64,000 nucleotides of DNA from Anaerolineae bacterium (GCA_021296065.1 JAGWBD010000014.1:25643-89642); one strand, 5' to 3'; positions 54,628 through 63,625 are shown, counted from the first letter of the stretch. Notes: generated by a model not told the origin, from the letters alone. Translations and numbers: made by a program.

Positions 54628-54808
54628 GCCCTCACCCTAAATCCTTTCCCGCCCTGGGGGACGGGAGCCCTTCCCCAGGGAGAGGGACTTTGGTCCATGG
54701 ATGAGTAAAACGACTTTGCTCTCCCCCTCTCCCCGGGGGTAGGGATCCAGCGACTGAGCGGAAGGGTTCCCGTTCCCCGGGACGGGAAAGGGCCCGGGGG
54801 ATGAGGGC
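54628..54808. repeat. Complete GCCCTCACCC inverted-repeat element
   Basis: About 180 bp from GCCCTCACCC to GATGAGGGC, with internal GC-rich palindromes (CCCTTCCCCAGGGAGAGGG; CCCGTTCCCCGGGACGGG). It fills most of the 300-bp gap between the divergent sulfatase and rsmI genes. Non-coding. Confidence 0.65.
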
Positions 54809-54867
54809 GTCTCCCGGAGACTGGCGTCATGGTACACTGCGCTGGCCGGCAGTTGTGAGACAATGCG

Positions 54868-55692
54868 ATGGGCGTGCTCTACGTCGTGCCGACCCCCATC
54901 GGCAATCTGGAGGACATCACGCTGCGCGCCCTGCGCGTGCTGCGCGAGGTCGCGTTGATCGCCGCGGAGGACACGCGCAGGACGCGTGTGCTGCTGCACC
55001 ATTACGACATCCAGACGCCGCTGCTGAGCTACCACGACCACAATGAAGGACAACGCGTGACGCAAGTGCTGGAGGCATTGGCCCGGGACGACGTGGCGCT
55101 GGTCAGCGACGCGGGTATGCCGACCATCGCCGACCCTGGTTACGAGCTGTTGCGCGCGGCATTGGCGGAAGGGCTGCGCGTCGAGGTGCTGCCCGGCCCC
55201 GACGCCCTGACCACCGCTCTGGTCGGCTCCGGCCTGCCGACGGACAGCTTCATCTGGCTCGGTTTCCTGCCCGTGAAAGCCCGCGCGCGTTCGCAGTTGC
55301 TGGCGAGCCTGCGTCACGAACGGCGTACCCTGCTGGCCTGCGAGAATCCGCAACGCTTGCTGGCGACGCTGGGCGCCATTCGAGACGCGCTGGGCGAACG
55401 GCCGCTGGTGGTCGCGCGCGAACTGAGCAAGCTGCACGAGGAATACCTGCGCGGCACGGTCAGCGAAGTGCTGGCGCAGCTTGAATCGCAGGGGCCGCGC
55501 GGCGAGATCATGCTGGTTATCGGCGGGTCGGAGGAGGACGAGGTCTGGGAGGAGGACCTGGTGCGCGCAGCGTTAACCGAGCGCCAGGCGAGCGGCGAGC
55601 CGCTCGGCAGCGCGGCGAAGGCCGTGGCCGAAGTCTCCGGCTGGAAGCGCCGCGCGGTTTACGCGCTGGGGCTGGAGGGGCGTGAGGGATGA
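54868..55692 (+). CDS. rsmI: 16S rRNA (cytidine-1402-2'-O)-methyltransferase
   Basis: 274 residues of the tetrapyrrole-methylase-like fold. The N-terminus [47 protein letters not shown] and FIWLGFLP are diagnostic of RsmI, which methylates C1402 of 16S rRNA. Its stop overlaps the next ATG (ATGA), so a DNA methyltransferase is translationally coupled to it. Confidence 0.95.
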   Translation: MGVLYVVPTPIGNLEDITLRALRVLREVALIAAEDTRRTRVLLHHYDIQTPLLSYHDHNEGQRVTQVLEALARDDVALVSDAGMPTIADPGYELLRAALAEGLRVEVLPGPDALTTALVGSGLPTDSFIWLGFLPVKARARSQLLASLRHERRTLLACENPQRLLATLGAIRDALGERPLVVARELSKLHEEYLRGTVSEVLAQLESQGPRGEIMLVIGGSEEDEVWEEDLVRAALTERQASGEPLGSAAKAVAEVSGWKRRAVYALGLEGREG

Positions 55693-56711
55693 AGGTCATT
55701 GATCTCTTCGCCGGCATCGGCGGGATGCGCCTGGCCTTCGAGCGTGTCGGGGCAGAGTGCGTCTTCTCCTCCGAGTGGGACCGCTTCGCGCAGCAGAGCT
55801 ACGCCGCCAACTTTGGCGAAATGCCCTACGGAGACATTCGAGAAATCAGTGCGTCGGATATTCCCGACCACGATGTCTTGCTGGCCGGCTTCCCTTGCCA
55901 GCCCTTTTCGATCGCAGGGGTCTCCAAGAAGAACAGTCTGGGTCGCGCGCACGGTTTCGCCGACGCCGCCCAGGGCAATCTGTTCTTCGAGATCGCGCGC
56001 ATCCTTGAGGCGAAACGGCCACCGGCCCTGCTGCTGGAGAACGTGCGCAACCTGAAGACGCACGACGGAGGGCGCACCTTTCGCATCATCCGTGGCGAAT
56101 TGCAGCGCCTGGGCTATCGCGTCTGGCACCAGGTGCTGGACGCGCAGGGTTACGTCCCGCAGCAGCGTCAACGCATTTTCATCCTTGGCTTTCACCGTGA
56201 CGTCTGGCCCGACCTGGCCTTCACCTTGCCCGACCCGCCGGCGCAGGGCCCGTCCCTCGCCGACATTCTCGAGCCGGAAGTTGACGGCAAGTACACCCTG
56301 AGCGACAGGCTGTGGGCCTATCTGCAGGCCTACGCCGCGAAGCACCGTCGCCGCGGCAACGGCTTCGGCTACGGTCTGGTCGACCCGACGCACGACCGCA
56401 TCACGCGCACGCTGAGCGCGCGCTATTACAAGGACGGCTCCGAAATTCTGATCAAACAACAGGGCCGCAACCCGCGCCGCCTGACGCCGCGCGAGTGCGC
56501 GCGCCTGATGGGCTTCCCGGATGACTTTGTCATTCCGGTCTCGGACACCCAGGCCTACCGTCAGTTCGGCAACTCGGTCGTGGTGCCGCTGCTGGAAGAC
56601 ATCGCCCGCGCCATGCAGGCCTGGCAATCAGCGGCCGCAATCATGGCGCGCAGGGGACTGGAGCCGGGCGTGTTTGTGGCGCAGGACAGAGGCCTCGTCA
56701 GCGCGTCCTGA
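55689..56711 (+). CDS. Dcm-like DNA cytosine-5 methyltransferase
   Basis: 340 residues with the ordered C5 motifs: [13 protein letters not shown] (I), GFPCQPFS with the catalytic Cys (IV), ENVRNLK (VI), [12 protein letters not shown] (VIII), and [14 protein letters not shown] with [10 protein letters not shown] (IX-X). The target-recognition region ([15 protein letters not shown]) and the C-terminal block resemble E. coli Dcm, which methylates CCWGG; specificity here is an inference. There is no restriction gene or vsr nearby, so it is a solitary methyltransferase. ATG 55689 overlaps the rsmI stop. Confidence 0.93.
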   Translation: MKVIDLFAGIGGMRLAFERVGAECVFSSEWDRFAQQSYAANFGEMPYGDIREISASDIPDHDVLLAGFPCQPFSIAGVSKKNSLGRAHGFADAAQGNLFFEIARILEAKRPPALLLENVRNLKTHDGGRTFRIIRGELQRLGYRVWHQVLDAQGYVPQQRQRIFILGFHRDVWPDLAFTLPDPPAQGPSLADILEPEVDGKYTLSDRLWAYLQAYAAKHRRRGNGFGYGLVDPTHDRITRTLSARYYKDGSEILIKQQGRNPRRLTPRECARLMGFPDDFVIPVSDTQAYRQFGNSVVVPLLEDIARAMQAWQSAAAIMARRGLEPGVFVAQDRGLVSAS

Positions 56712-56818
56712 TTTGACGCTGGCAATTGCGCGCGCGGCCTGTACAATGGGCCGTCCGTTTTGTTTCAGGCAGTTCATGACCGGGCGCAAGTGGCCCGCGG
56801 AGCAGAGGGAAGAGGCAG

Positions 56819-57445
56819 ATGGCATCCTATCACGGGCCCAAGGCGAAGGTTCAGCGCCGCTTCGGCGAGGTGCTGGTGCCGCGCCCCAAATATCAGCGCA
56901 TCCTCGAGAAACGCCCCTATCCGCCCGGCGAGCACGGCCGCGACCGGCAGTACCGCTCCGGCCGCCGCAGCAACTACAGCCTGCAACTGGCCGAAAAGCA
57001 GAAACTGGCCTTCATCTTCAACGTGCGTGACCGTCAAATGCGCCGTTACTTCGTGCGCGCGCGCCAGCAGAGCGGCAACACCGGCACCAATATGCTGGTG
57101 CTGCTGGAGCGCCGCCTGGACAACCTCGTCTTCCGCGCCGGCTTCGCGCCCACCATCTGGGCCGCGCGCCAGCTGGTCGGCCACGGCCACATCCTGGTCA
57201 ACGGCCGCCGCCTCGACATCGCCTCTGCCCAGGTCCGCAGCGGCGACGTCATCTCCATCCACGAGCGCATGCGCAAGAACGTGCACATCACGGAGGCGAT
57301 GGAATCCCGGGGCGCCGTGCCGGAATACATGTCGCTCGACGCGGACAACTTCAGCGCGACCTTCGAGCGCGTGCCCGAGCGCAACGAGATGCCCATCCCG
57401 GTCGATGAACAGCAGATCGTGGAGTGGTACACACGCCTGACCTGA
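56819..57445 (+). CDS. rpsD: Ribosomal protein S4
   Basis: 208 residues. The typical order is present: GEHGRDRQYR, SNYSLQLAEKQKL, MLVLLERRLDNLVFRAGFAPTIWAARQLVGHGHILVNGRR (the S4 RNA-binding domain), ending EQQIVEWY. There are no N-terminal zinc-binding cysteines (C-minus form). It stands apart from other ribosomal protein genes, between the methyltransferase and a propeller-protein gene. Confidence 0.97.
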   Translation: MASYHGPKAKVQRRFGEVLVPRPKYQRILEKRPYPPGEHGRDRQYRSGRRSNYSLQLAEKQKLAFIFNVRDRQMRRYFVRARQQSGNTGTNMLVLLERRLDNLVFRAGFAPTIWAARQLVGHGHILVNGRRLDIASAQVRSGDVISIHERMRKNVHITEAMESRGAVPEYMSLDADNFSATFERVPERNEMPIPVDEQQIVEWYTRLT

Positions 57446-57463
57446 GGCGCTGCGTTCGCGGCC

Positions 57464-58423
57464 ATGCAAGCCCGCCGGCTTTTCGACAGACCCATCATCA
57501 CCGCAGACACGCCTGGCGCCGATCCCCTGATGCGCCAGAATATCAACGGGCCCTGCCTGTTGCGCGTGCCGGACTGGGTGCCGGCGCCCCTGGGTCACTA
57601 CTATCTCTACTTCGCACATCACGCCGGCGATCACATCCGCCTGGCTTACGCCGACGGGCTGGCCGGCCCCTGGCGGATTCACGGAGGTGGCGTACTGCAG
57701 CTGGCCGACAGCGGCTTTGAGGGGCACGTCGCCTCACCGCAGGTCCACGTCGATCATCAGCGGCAACGCATCCACCTCTACTTTCACGGCATGATGAACG
57801 CCGCCGAGCGCGGGACGGTCCCGCCCGAGATTGACGAACGCTTCTTTTACACGCAGCGCAGCCGCGTCGCGCTGTCACGGGACGGCCTGAACTTCGAGGC
57901 GCGGCCGAGCCTGATCGCGCCGGCCTATCTGCGCGTGGTTGAGTTGCATGGCATGATTTACGGCATCAGCATGCCGGGCCTGCTTTGCCGTTCGCAAGAC
58001 GGCCTGGGGGTGTTCGAGAGCGGGCCGTTGCTCTTCGGCGACGACTCGCGGCGCGAGGACTTCTTCTTCCCGCCTGGCAAGCCTTCCATCCGTCACCTGG
58101 CCATGCACATGGCGGGCGACACCTTGTATGTCTTCTTTTCGCGGCAGGGCGACGCGCCGGAGCACGTCATGTTGGCCGAGGTCGACTTGCGCGAGCCGGA
58201 CTGGCGCCGCTGGCAACCAGGGCCCCTGCGCAGTCTGCTGCTGCCGGAGGAACCCTGGGAGGGCGCGGGTCTGCCGGTCTCGCCTTCGCGGCGCGGCGCG
58301 GTGCACGAGCCGGTCTGTCAGCTGCGCGATCCCTGCCCCTTTCTGGATGACGACGGTCGTCTTTACCTGCTCTACACGGTGCAGGGCGAGCAGGGCATCG
58401 CGCTGGCGGAGCTTCAGGCCTGA
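57464..58423 (+). CDS. Five-blade propeller protein, GH43/GH32-like, unassigned
   Basis: 319 residues beginning 18 bp after rpsD. Repeated motifs such as GHYYLYFAHHAGDHIRLAYADGLAGPW, HLYFHGMMN, LYVFFSRQGD and LRDPCPFLDDDGRLYLLYTVQGE are blades of the GH32/43/130 propeller. A catalytic set is not clear: ASPQVHVD and RDPCPF are present, but no obvious general acid. It could be a hydrolase, a phosphorylase or a non-catalytic binding protein. No signal peptide. Confidence 0.75.
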   Translation: MQARRLFDRPIITADTPGADPLMRQNINGPCLLRVPDWVPAPLGHYYLYFAHHAGDHIRLAYADGLAGPWRIHGGGVLQLADSGFEGHVASPQVHVDHQRQRIHLYFHGMMNAAERGTVPPEIDERFFYTQRSRVALSRDGLNFEARPSLIAPAYLRVVELHGMIYGISMPGLLCRSQDGLGVFESGPLLFGDDSRREDFFFPPGKPSIRHLAMHMAGDTLYVFFSRQGDAPEHVMLAEVDLREPDWRRWQPGPLRSLLLPEEPWEGAGLPVSPSRRGAVHEPVCQLRDPCPFLDDDGRLYLLYTVQGEQGIALAELQA

Positions 58424-58470
58424 GCGACGGCGGGTCTGCCGGGGATAAAATGGTCCTATAAGGGGCCACC

Positions 58471-58692
58471 ATGCACAGGGGTATGCCCGATCCGAAACTG
58501 CAGCGCAGGATGGCCGAGGCGCGCGCTGCCGACGTCCGGCGCGCAATGGCGCGCGAACACCAGGCGGAAGCGCTGGAACAGAATGGCAAGGGTCGCAGGC
58601 GATGGTTGCCGCGGCTTTTGTTGCTGGTTCTCGTCGCGGCACTTGCGTATGCGTATGTGATGTTCGCCGGGGCAGCGGCCAGGACAAGTTGA
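58471..58692 (+). CDS. Small single-pass membrane protein
   Basis: 73 residues: a charged, alanine-rich helix (AEARAADVRRAMAREHQAEALEQ) followed by a basic patch and one membrane segment (LPRLLLLVLVAALAYAYVMFAGA). It looks like a cytoplasmic coiled-coil-tipped membrane protein of unknown role. The ribosome binding site is weak (AAGGGGCC). Confidence 0.5.
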   Translation: MHRGMPDPKLQRRMAEARAADVRRAMAREHQAEALEQNGKGRRRWLPRLLLLVLVAALAYAYVMFAGAAARTS

Positions 58693-58840
58693 CGCTCCGG
58701 CAGTGGGAAGACCAGGTCAGACAGGGCACAACTTTGGTGCAGTGGGTACAGGTCGTCCTAGTTCCAATCCTCTCTCCTGTCGCTCCCGTAAAACGGGAAG
58801 GGCTGCAGGCGTTAGGGCGGGCAGCGGTTCCGTTCAGGTT

Positions 58841-59053
58841 GCCCTCACCCCAAATCCCCCATGTCCCGCTCAGTTGCGGTGCCCTTCTCAGGGAGAGGGG
58901 AGGCCTTCCCATGTACAGGATCTCTTTTCGGCAAATCTGAAATGGGTGTGCAAGGCCTTTTCTTTTCGCGCAGCCAGAAACTGTTTTCTGCGGAATCGTC
59001 GTTAACAGATCTTATCCTCTCTCCATGAGGGAGAGGGGGCCGGGAGGTGAGGG
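58841..59053. repeat. Complete GCCCTCACCC inverted-repeat element with flanking direct repeat
   Basis: About 213 bp from GCCCTCACCCCAAAT to GGAGGTGAGGGC, with inner TCTCAGGGAGAGGGG and CTCTCTCCATGAGGGAGAGG. The sequence GGGCGGGCAGC(G/A)GTTCCG followed by CAGGTTGCCCTCACCCCAAA occurs both at 58816 and at 59051, flanking the element. The rest of the 480-bp gap 58693-59173 holds nothing I recognise. Confidence 0.65.
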
Positions 59054-59173
59054 CGGGCAGCAGTTCCGGTCAGGTTGCCCTCACCCCAAAAAAGTCCAAA
59101 GTATGTCGCTCCTTCGTCTGGCTGTCCGTCGCCTGTTGTAAACTGGGGACGACGCAAGCACGGGAGCAAGAGC

Positions 59174-60391
59174 ATGCCCATCCTGGAAGACTACAGCGAA
59201 TTCGACGGCCGCCACTACGAGACCGGCAGCCTGCGCGATGCCCTCGCCTGGCAGGGCGTGCGCGCCCCGCATACCGGCGAGCCCCTGAGCGAGGCGCTGC
59301 TGCTGGGGATAAGCGGCGGCATCGCCTTCGGTTATTTCACCTTTCAGTATCAGGGCTATCCGCCGCACCTGGTGCTGCTGACGCGCAACACCTTCGACCC
59401 GCTGCCGACGATCCTCGAACGCCTCGCCATCCCGCAAGACGTCAGGCAGACGGCCAGCGCGGCCAGGGGCGCGGCCAACCTGCGCGACGCACTGGAGGAA
59501 GGCCACGCCGCCATTGTCATGGCCGATTCTTTCAGTCTGCCCTGGACCCTGCTGCCGCCCGACGAGCGCAACTGGGCCATGATGCCGCTGCTGGTTTATG
59601 GTCTTGATGAGGAAAACGCCTGGATCGCCGGCCCTTCGTCGCAGCCCCTGGGCATCCCCGCCGAGACGCTGGCCGCTGCCCGCGGCCGCGTCAAGAAAGA
59701 GAAATTCCGCGTGACCACGCTGGGCGCGCCGGACTTCGACCGCCTGCAAGGCGCGGTCGAGGAAGGCCTGCGGCAGTGTCTGGCGTTGTTCACGGAAGGG
59801 CCGCCGCGCGGCAGCAAAAACAATTTCGGTCTGCTGGCGCTGGAGCGCTGGGCGCAGTTGCTGACCAACACGCGTAACAAGCAGTCTTGGGCGCGCTACT
59901 TCGCGCCGGGTCGCGACCTGATGATGGCGCTGGCCGGCAACCACACCCAGCCCGGCGCCTTCGGCTTCATTGAGCTCTGGGGCTTCGACGGCATGGAGCG
60001 CGCGGCCTACGCGGACTTCCTCGACGAGGCGGCTGCGATCCTCGACCGGCCCGCGCTGCGCGAGGTCGGTGCGACCCTGCGCCGCAGTCACGCGCAGTGG
60101 CGCGACCTGGCGCAGATGCTGTTGCCGGACGCAGTGCCCGCTTTGGCCGAGACGCGGGAATTGCTGCAGCGGCGCTATGCGCTGCTTGAAGAGCAGGGCA
60201 TGGACGCGCTGCCGGAGATGCGCCGCTGCCACGCGCGGCAGGCGGCGTTGTTTGAGCAGCTCGGCGCGGACTTCCCCATGACGGAGGCCGAGCTGACGGC
60301 CTTCCGCGAAGGCCTGGCGGGGCAGGTGCTGGCCATCCACGCGACGGAGAGCGAGGCTCTGGGTCAGCTGGCCGAAGTCCTCGGCGGTTAG
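59174..60391 (+). CDS. BtrH N-terminal-domain protein (DUF4872-like), active-site Cys absent
   Basis: 405 residues from ATG 59174, after GGGAGCAAG. The N-terminal region (GRHYETGSLRDALAWQGV, LSEALLLGISGGIAFGYFTF) matches the cysteine-peptidase/acyltransferase-like BtrH_N fold. The usual HCET cysteine is a tyrosine here, so peptidase-type chemistry is doubtful. The C-terminal 200 residues resemble the DUF4872 helical domain. No biosynthetic cluster surrounds it. The last 45 codons are duplicated downstream at 61293-61431. Confidence 0.7.
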   Translation: MPILEDYSEFDGRHYETGSLRDALAWQGVRAPHTGEPLSEALLLGISGGIAFGYFTFQYQGYPPHLVLLTRNTFDPLPTILERLAIPQDVRQTASAARGAANLRDALEEGHAAIVMADSFSLPWTLLPPDERNWAMMPLLVYGLDEENAWIAGPSSQPLGIPAETLAAARGRVKKEKFRVTTLGAPDFDRLQGAVEEGLRQCLALFTEGPPRGSKNNFGLLALERWAQLLTNTRNKQSWARYFAPGRDLMMALAGNHTQPGAFGFIELWGFDGMERAAYADFLDEAAAILDRPALREVGATLRRSHAQWRDLAQMLLPDAVPALAETRELLQRRYALLEEQGMDALPEMRRCHARQAALFEQLGADFPMTEAELTAFREGLAGQVLAIHATESEALGQLAEVLGG

Positions 60392-60508
60392 AGGGCCGAA
60401 ACGCTCCATGATTAGAGAATTGAATTTGCTGAGCCGCCGTTAATCCACTCTGCATTCACACATGGTACGAACTGGCATGAACGCACTTCAGCTTGCGAGA
60501 GGTGGAAA

Positions 60509-61198
60509 ATGCATACATGCCAGCGCAAATCATGCTTGCTTGAGTTTCTTGTTCTGATGTTTCCCGGCGCGACTGTTGCACCGGTCATCGCGCAGGACGT
60601 ATCCAACCCGACCAATGTTCGCGTCAGCGCCACTGGTCTGGTCACCTGGGACCCGGTGACAGGGATCAGCGAATATCGTCTGGAAGTCTGCCGGATCGGC
60701 GTCGGTTGCCATGAGATCAGCGAGTCCGGCAACAGCCACCAGATTGGCGATTTCCATCCAGACGACCCGTACAGGATCACCATTCGCTCTCGCTCGGGCG
60801 GCGTTGACAGTTCCGGCACTGTCGTCCGCTGGTCCCCGGCGGCTTCCGTGGAGCCCAATCCACTGGACGACGGTGGCGTGGCGCCGCATGCCGGCAGCAG
60901 CATCAACGTCTGGCAGGAAGGCGGCAGTTGGGTCGCGCAGGATTACCTGCGAGGTGAGAAACTTGTGATTGGGTCGGCCTGCGAGGCGGGTGATGCAGAG
61001 GGCCTGCTGCAGTCCAGTGACGAGCTTGAGATCCGGTGTCTGACGACCGGTCAGTACCAGGTTGTGCAGCGCATTCCGCAGCACCCGCAGGACATGAGGA
61101 CGGACCTGCTGGTCTTCGATGCGGCGTCAACCAACTGCTATCGCGCCTACCAATACCCGGCGACTGAAGTGACGGAGATTTACAGTCTGGGCTGCTGA
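60509..61198 (+). CDS. Secreted fibronectin III-like protein, function unknown
   Basis: 229 residues. A signal peptide (LLEFLVLMFPGATVAPVIAQ) precedes one FN3-like beta domain (PTNVRVSATGLVTWDPVTGISEYRLEV, PYRITIRSRS) and a C-terminal cysteine-containing beta region. It lies between two direct copies of the 3' end of the BtrH-like gene, so it may have been inserted or duplicated in. GC and codon use look less extreme than in the neighbours. Confidence 0.65.
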   Translation: MHTCQRKSCLLEFLVLMFPGATVAPVIAQDVSNPTNVRVSATGLVTWDPVTGISEYRLEVCRIGVGCHEISESGNSHQIGDFHPDDPYRITIRSRSGGVDSSGTVVRWSPAASVEPNPLDDGGVAPHAGSSINVWQEGGSWVAQDYLRGEKLVIGSACEAGDAEGLLQSSDELEIRCLTTGQYQVVQRIPQHPQDMRTDLLVFDAASTNCYRAYQYPATEVTEIYSLGC

Positions 61199-61292
61199 GC
61201 GGCAGCAAACAAGGGTACGCGGTAGTTGAGTTCCCTTGCGCCTTCCGCAGTGGCTGCTGCCAGGGGCAATCGACATGTCTGGTTGACGAACC

Positions 61293-61431
61293 CGGCGCGG
61301 ACTTCCCCATGACGGAGGCGGAGTTGGCGGCCTTCCGCGAGGGCCTGGCGGGGCAGGTGCCGGCCATCCACGCGACGGAGAGCGAGGCCATGGCGCAACT
61401 GGCCGGAGTCCCCGGCAGCTAGAGGGCCGAA
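61293..61431 (+). pseudogene. Duplicated 3' fragment of the BtrH-like gene
   Basis: About 139 bases encode ADFPMTEAELAAFREGLAGQ and the remainder up to a TAG at 61419-61421, closely matching 60262-60401, including the bases AGAGGGCCGA after the stop. No start or upstream part of the gene remains. With the original it forms direct repeats around the FN3-like gene. The rest of the gap 61199-61460 has nothing else I recognise. Confidence 0.85.
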
Positions 61432-61460
61432 GTCCTCGCCGCCTGGGGCAACAACCTGAA

Positions 61461-62033
61461 TCAGACACCATCCCGTCGCGCCTGCACCCGGCGTCGCAGG
61501 AACGCCAACAGGCATCGCGCGCCGATGATCATTGTGGCAGCGAGGGCGTTGAAAGCTACGTCCATGATGTCATAAACGCGGCCGGGCAAAAGTGACTGCA
61601 TGCCCTCATCGAGCCAGCCCAGTAATATGGAAATGATCAGGGCGAGGATGGCAGGCGCGGGCACGTGGCGGCCATTTTCCCTGCGCTCCAGCAGTGCTTC
61701 GTGAACCAGCGCAGCCACCAGGCTGTATTCAAACAGGTGGGTACGCTCCTCCGGTGTCGCAACCCCGATTCTTAGCCATGCCATCAGATAAACGATCAGG
61801 ATGCCTGCCCCTGCCGCAATCTCTGCGCGGCCCGGTCGCCTGCTGACAAACAGGATTGAGATCACCACCAGGGACACAAGAAATAACAAAAACATCGTGG
61901 CTGTGAGGCTGTTGCGCTCACGCAGAAACGCTGCTATTGCAGGCGCATGCGCCATGGTGGCGTAAATGGCTGCCAGGACGATGGCAAGCGCCAACCAGAG
62001 ACGACGCTCGCGCCTGGAACTAAAGAAAGACAT
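61461..62033 (-). CDS. VanZ-like membrane protein
   Basis: 190 residues from ATG 62033, with five predicted membrane segments. The final part, GWLDEGMQSLLPGRVYDIMDVAFNALA, carries the VanZ-family pattern of a DE-x-Q box followed by a conserved Arg/Asp-containing helix. VanZ proteins influence teicoplanin susceptibility or envelope traits; no van genes are nearby. The longer frame upstream overlaps the HigA gene and is rejected. Confidence 0.8.
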   Translation of the reverse strand: MSFFSSRRERRLWLALAIVLAAIYATMAHAPAIAAFLRERNSLTATMFLLFLVSLVVISILFVSRRPGRAEIAAGAGILIVYLMAWLRIGVATPEERTHLFEYSLVAALVHEALLERRENGRHVPAPAILALIISILLGWLDEGMQSLLPGRVYDIMDVAFNALAATMIIGARCLLAFLRRRVQARRDGV

Positions 62034-62097
62034 TGAAATCACCTGATCGGGAACTTCTTCGACGGACCGCAGAGATTGTACGATTAGTTTTTCGAAA

Positions 62098-62400
62098 TCA
62101 ATCCACCCGCAGTGACTCGCGCTCGTAACGTTCGACCTTGATCTCGTCGGCCCGCTTGCGAATCTGTGCAATGTCGTAGGCAGCCTGCATGCGAATCCAG
62201 TGTTCTGGCGTGGAACCGAAGGCCTTTGCCAGGCGCACGGCCATTTCGGGTGTGACTGAAGAGTGGCCGTTGACCAGGTTGGAAAGCGCCTGACGGCTGA
62301 CGCCCAGCGCCTTTGCGCCTTCGGTCACGTTGAGCTCCAGCGGTTCCAGGCAGGATACTCGAATGGCCTTCCCCGGGTGGGGCGGATTGTGCATGGGCAC
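62098..62400 (-). CDS. higA: HigA-family antitoxin without a toxin gene
   Basis: 100 residues starting at GTG 62400 (GGAG seven bases upstream). HPGKAIRVSCLEPLELNVTEGAKALGVSRQALSNLVNG is the XRE helix-turn-helix of the HigA/VapI group, and PEHWIRMQAAYDIAQIRK is its usual C-terminal helix. HigB normally precedes higA, but only 67 bp separate it from the upstream type ISP remnant. A TATAAT box lies in that gap (about 62444-62449). It may be a solitary regulator or the survivor of a lost pair. Confidence 0.85.
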   Translation of the reverse strand: MPMHNPPHPGKAIRVSCLEPLELNVTEGAKALGVSRQALSNLVNGHSSVTPEMAVRLAKAFGSTPEHWIRMQAAYDIAQIRKRADEIKVERYERESLRVD

Positions 62401-62467
62401 GGGCTTGCTCCTGCCATGTAAGTCTTCAGCGGTCGCCCCCTGGATTATACAGGGTTATCTGCCTGAT

Positions 62468-63121
62468 TCAGGGCAGCGGAAAGTCGCCGATGGCCTCGTC
62501 GATTTCGCGCATCAGGCGCTGCGTCTCGCCCAGGGAACGCACCACGCGCTGGTAGTGGGTGACGTCGTCGTTGGTGAGCGCGCGCCCCTTGCGGTCCTTG
62601 AGCCACTTGTCGAGCACCTGGTAGCCGCCGACCATGTGTTGCCAAAGTTCCGGCTGAACGCCCTCGAAATACTGTCCCTTGTTGATGTAAACGCGCTCTT
62701 TGGCCTCGTCGTACTTTGGGTGGCCCCTGGCGACGACGTTGTCGCCGCTTTCGGGAAATTTGGTGTCGAGACCGCTGACGCCCTCCAGTTCCGGATGCTG
62801 CAGCAGGTGCCAGGCGATCAGTTCACCACCCAGGGCGCCCAGTTGGCGAAAGAGCGGCACGCTGGTCGTCAGGGGCACGCGCGGGAAATCGATGCGCAGG
62901 AATTCGGCGTAGCGCTCGCGGTACTTCGGGCTGTGAAAGATGGCGTAGATGTAGTGGAAGACGTCCTCGGGCGAAAAGGTGTCGGCGCCTTCGCCAGGAC
63001 CGGCGGTGGCTTCCGGGACAAAGCGCAGGCCGAGCTTCGCTTCGCAGTCGCGGACGAATTCGGGCGCGAGGTTGGGCGTCCGCGTCGGCGGCTGCAACGA
63101 GGGGAGCGATTCAGCGGGCAA
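62468..63121 (-). pseudogene. Type ISP restriction-modification enzyme, C-terminal specificity domain only
   Basis: 217 residues open, lacking the nuclease, helicase and methyltransferase parts of a complete type ISP enzyme (usually well over 1000 residues). PTRTPNLAPEFV, FSPEDVFHYIYAIFHSPKYRERYAEFLRIDFPRVPLT, RVYINKGQYFEGV and GGYQVLDKWLKDRKGRALTNDD are characteristic of the C-terminal specificity region. Upstream, QAPENP in another frame looks like the preceding codons, so a one-base shift sits near 63121. The only possible start is TTG. The remnant is probably not functional. Confidence 0.8.
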
Positions 63122-63187
63122 GCGGGTTCTCCGGCGCCTGTGTAATCCAGCGTTTGTGAAGCAAACCGTGACGTTGAAAGTCTGCCT

Positions 63188-63403
63188 TTAGCCTGAAGCG
63201 AATCGTTGAATGACCAGCGCGATGGTCGCTGCCAGCCCGGCCGAGGCCAGCATTAAACTGACCATCCACTTGATCATGTCGGCCTTTAGTTCGGCCAGAT
63301 CGGCCTTGAGCTCGCCTTTGAGTTCGGCCAGGTCGGCCCTGGTTGCCAGATGTTCGTAAGCGCCTTCCAGTTTGCTGACGCGGTCTTCGATGGTGGTTGC
63401 CAT
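63188..63403 (-). CDS. Small coiled-coil membrane protein
   Basis: 71 residues. Heptad-like LAELKGELKADLAELKADM follows an N-terminal helix, then one membrane segment (WMVSLMLASAGLAATIALVI). Similar small anchored coiled-coil proteins are common in many bacteria but have no assigned function. GGGAG lies before the ATG. It interrupts the series of type ISP fragments. Confidence 0.65.
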   Translation of the reverse strand: MATTIEDRVSKLEGAYEHLATRADLAELKGELKADLAELKADMIKWMVSLMLASAGLAATIALVIQRFASG

Positions 63404-63462
63404 GATGTCTCCCTTGCGTCACAAGCGAATCCTGACACATTTTGCGCGAGCTGGCAAGGCGT

Positions 63463-63625
63463 TCAGGCGCCGTAGCGATAAAGGGGAAAGAGCACCTGTC
63501 CGCCGCGACGGAACAGGTTGAAGTCAGCGATCGTATCGGTGCAGAGCACGATATTCCACTCACCGGCGTCGATCACCTGACCGGCGCGTCCGACGGCAAG
63601 GCCGAGATTGGCGTTCCGTGGTAGA
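63463..63625 (-). pseudogene. Type ISP core fragment C
   Basis: The frame encodes NANLGLAVGRAGQVIDAGEW, then NIVLCTDTIADFNLFRRGGQ and VLFPLYRYGA with a stop at 63463. This is the segment of type ISP enzymes that joins the methyltransferase to the specificity region. It overlaps fragment B in a different frame and has no start of its own. Confidence 0.7.

Noticed and set aside
58724..58800. tRNA-like stretch with a GTTCCAATCC-type loop
   Set aside because: No consistent acceptor, D or anticodon stems can be drawn around it and no CCA-adjacent acceptor pairing is seen.
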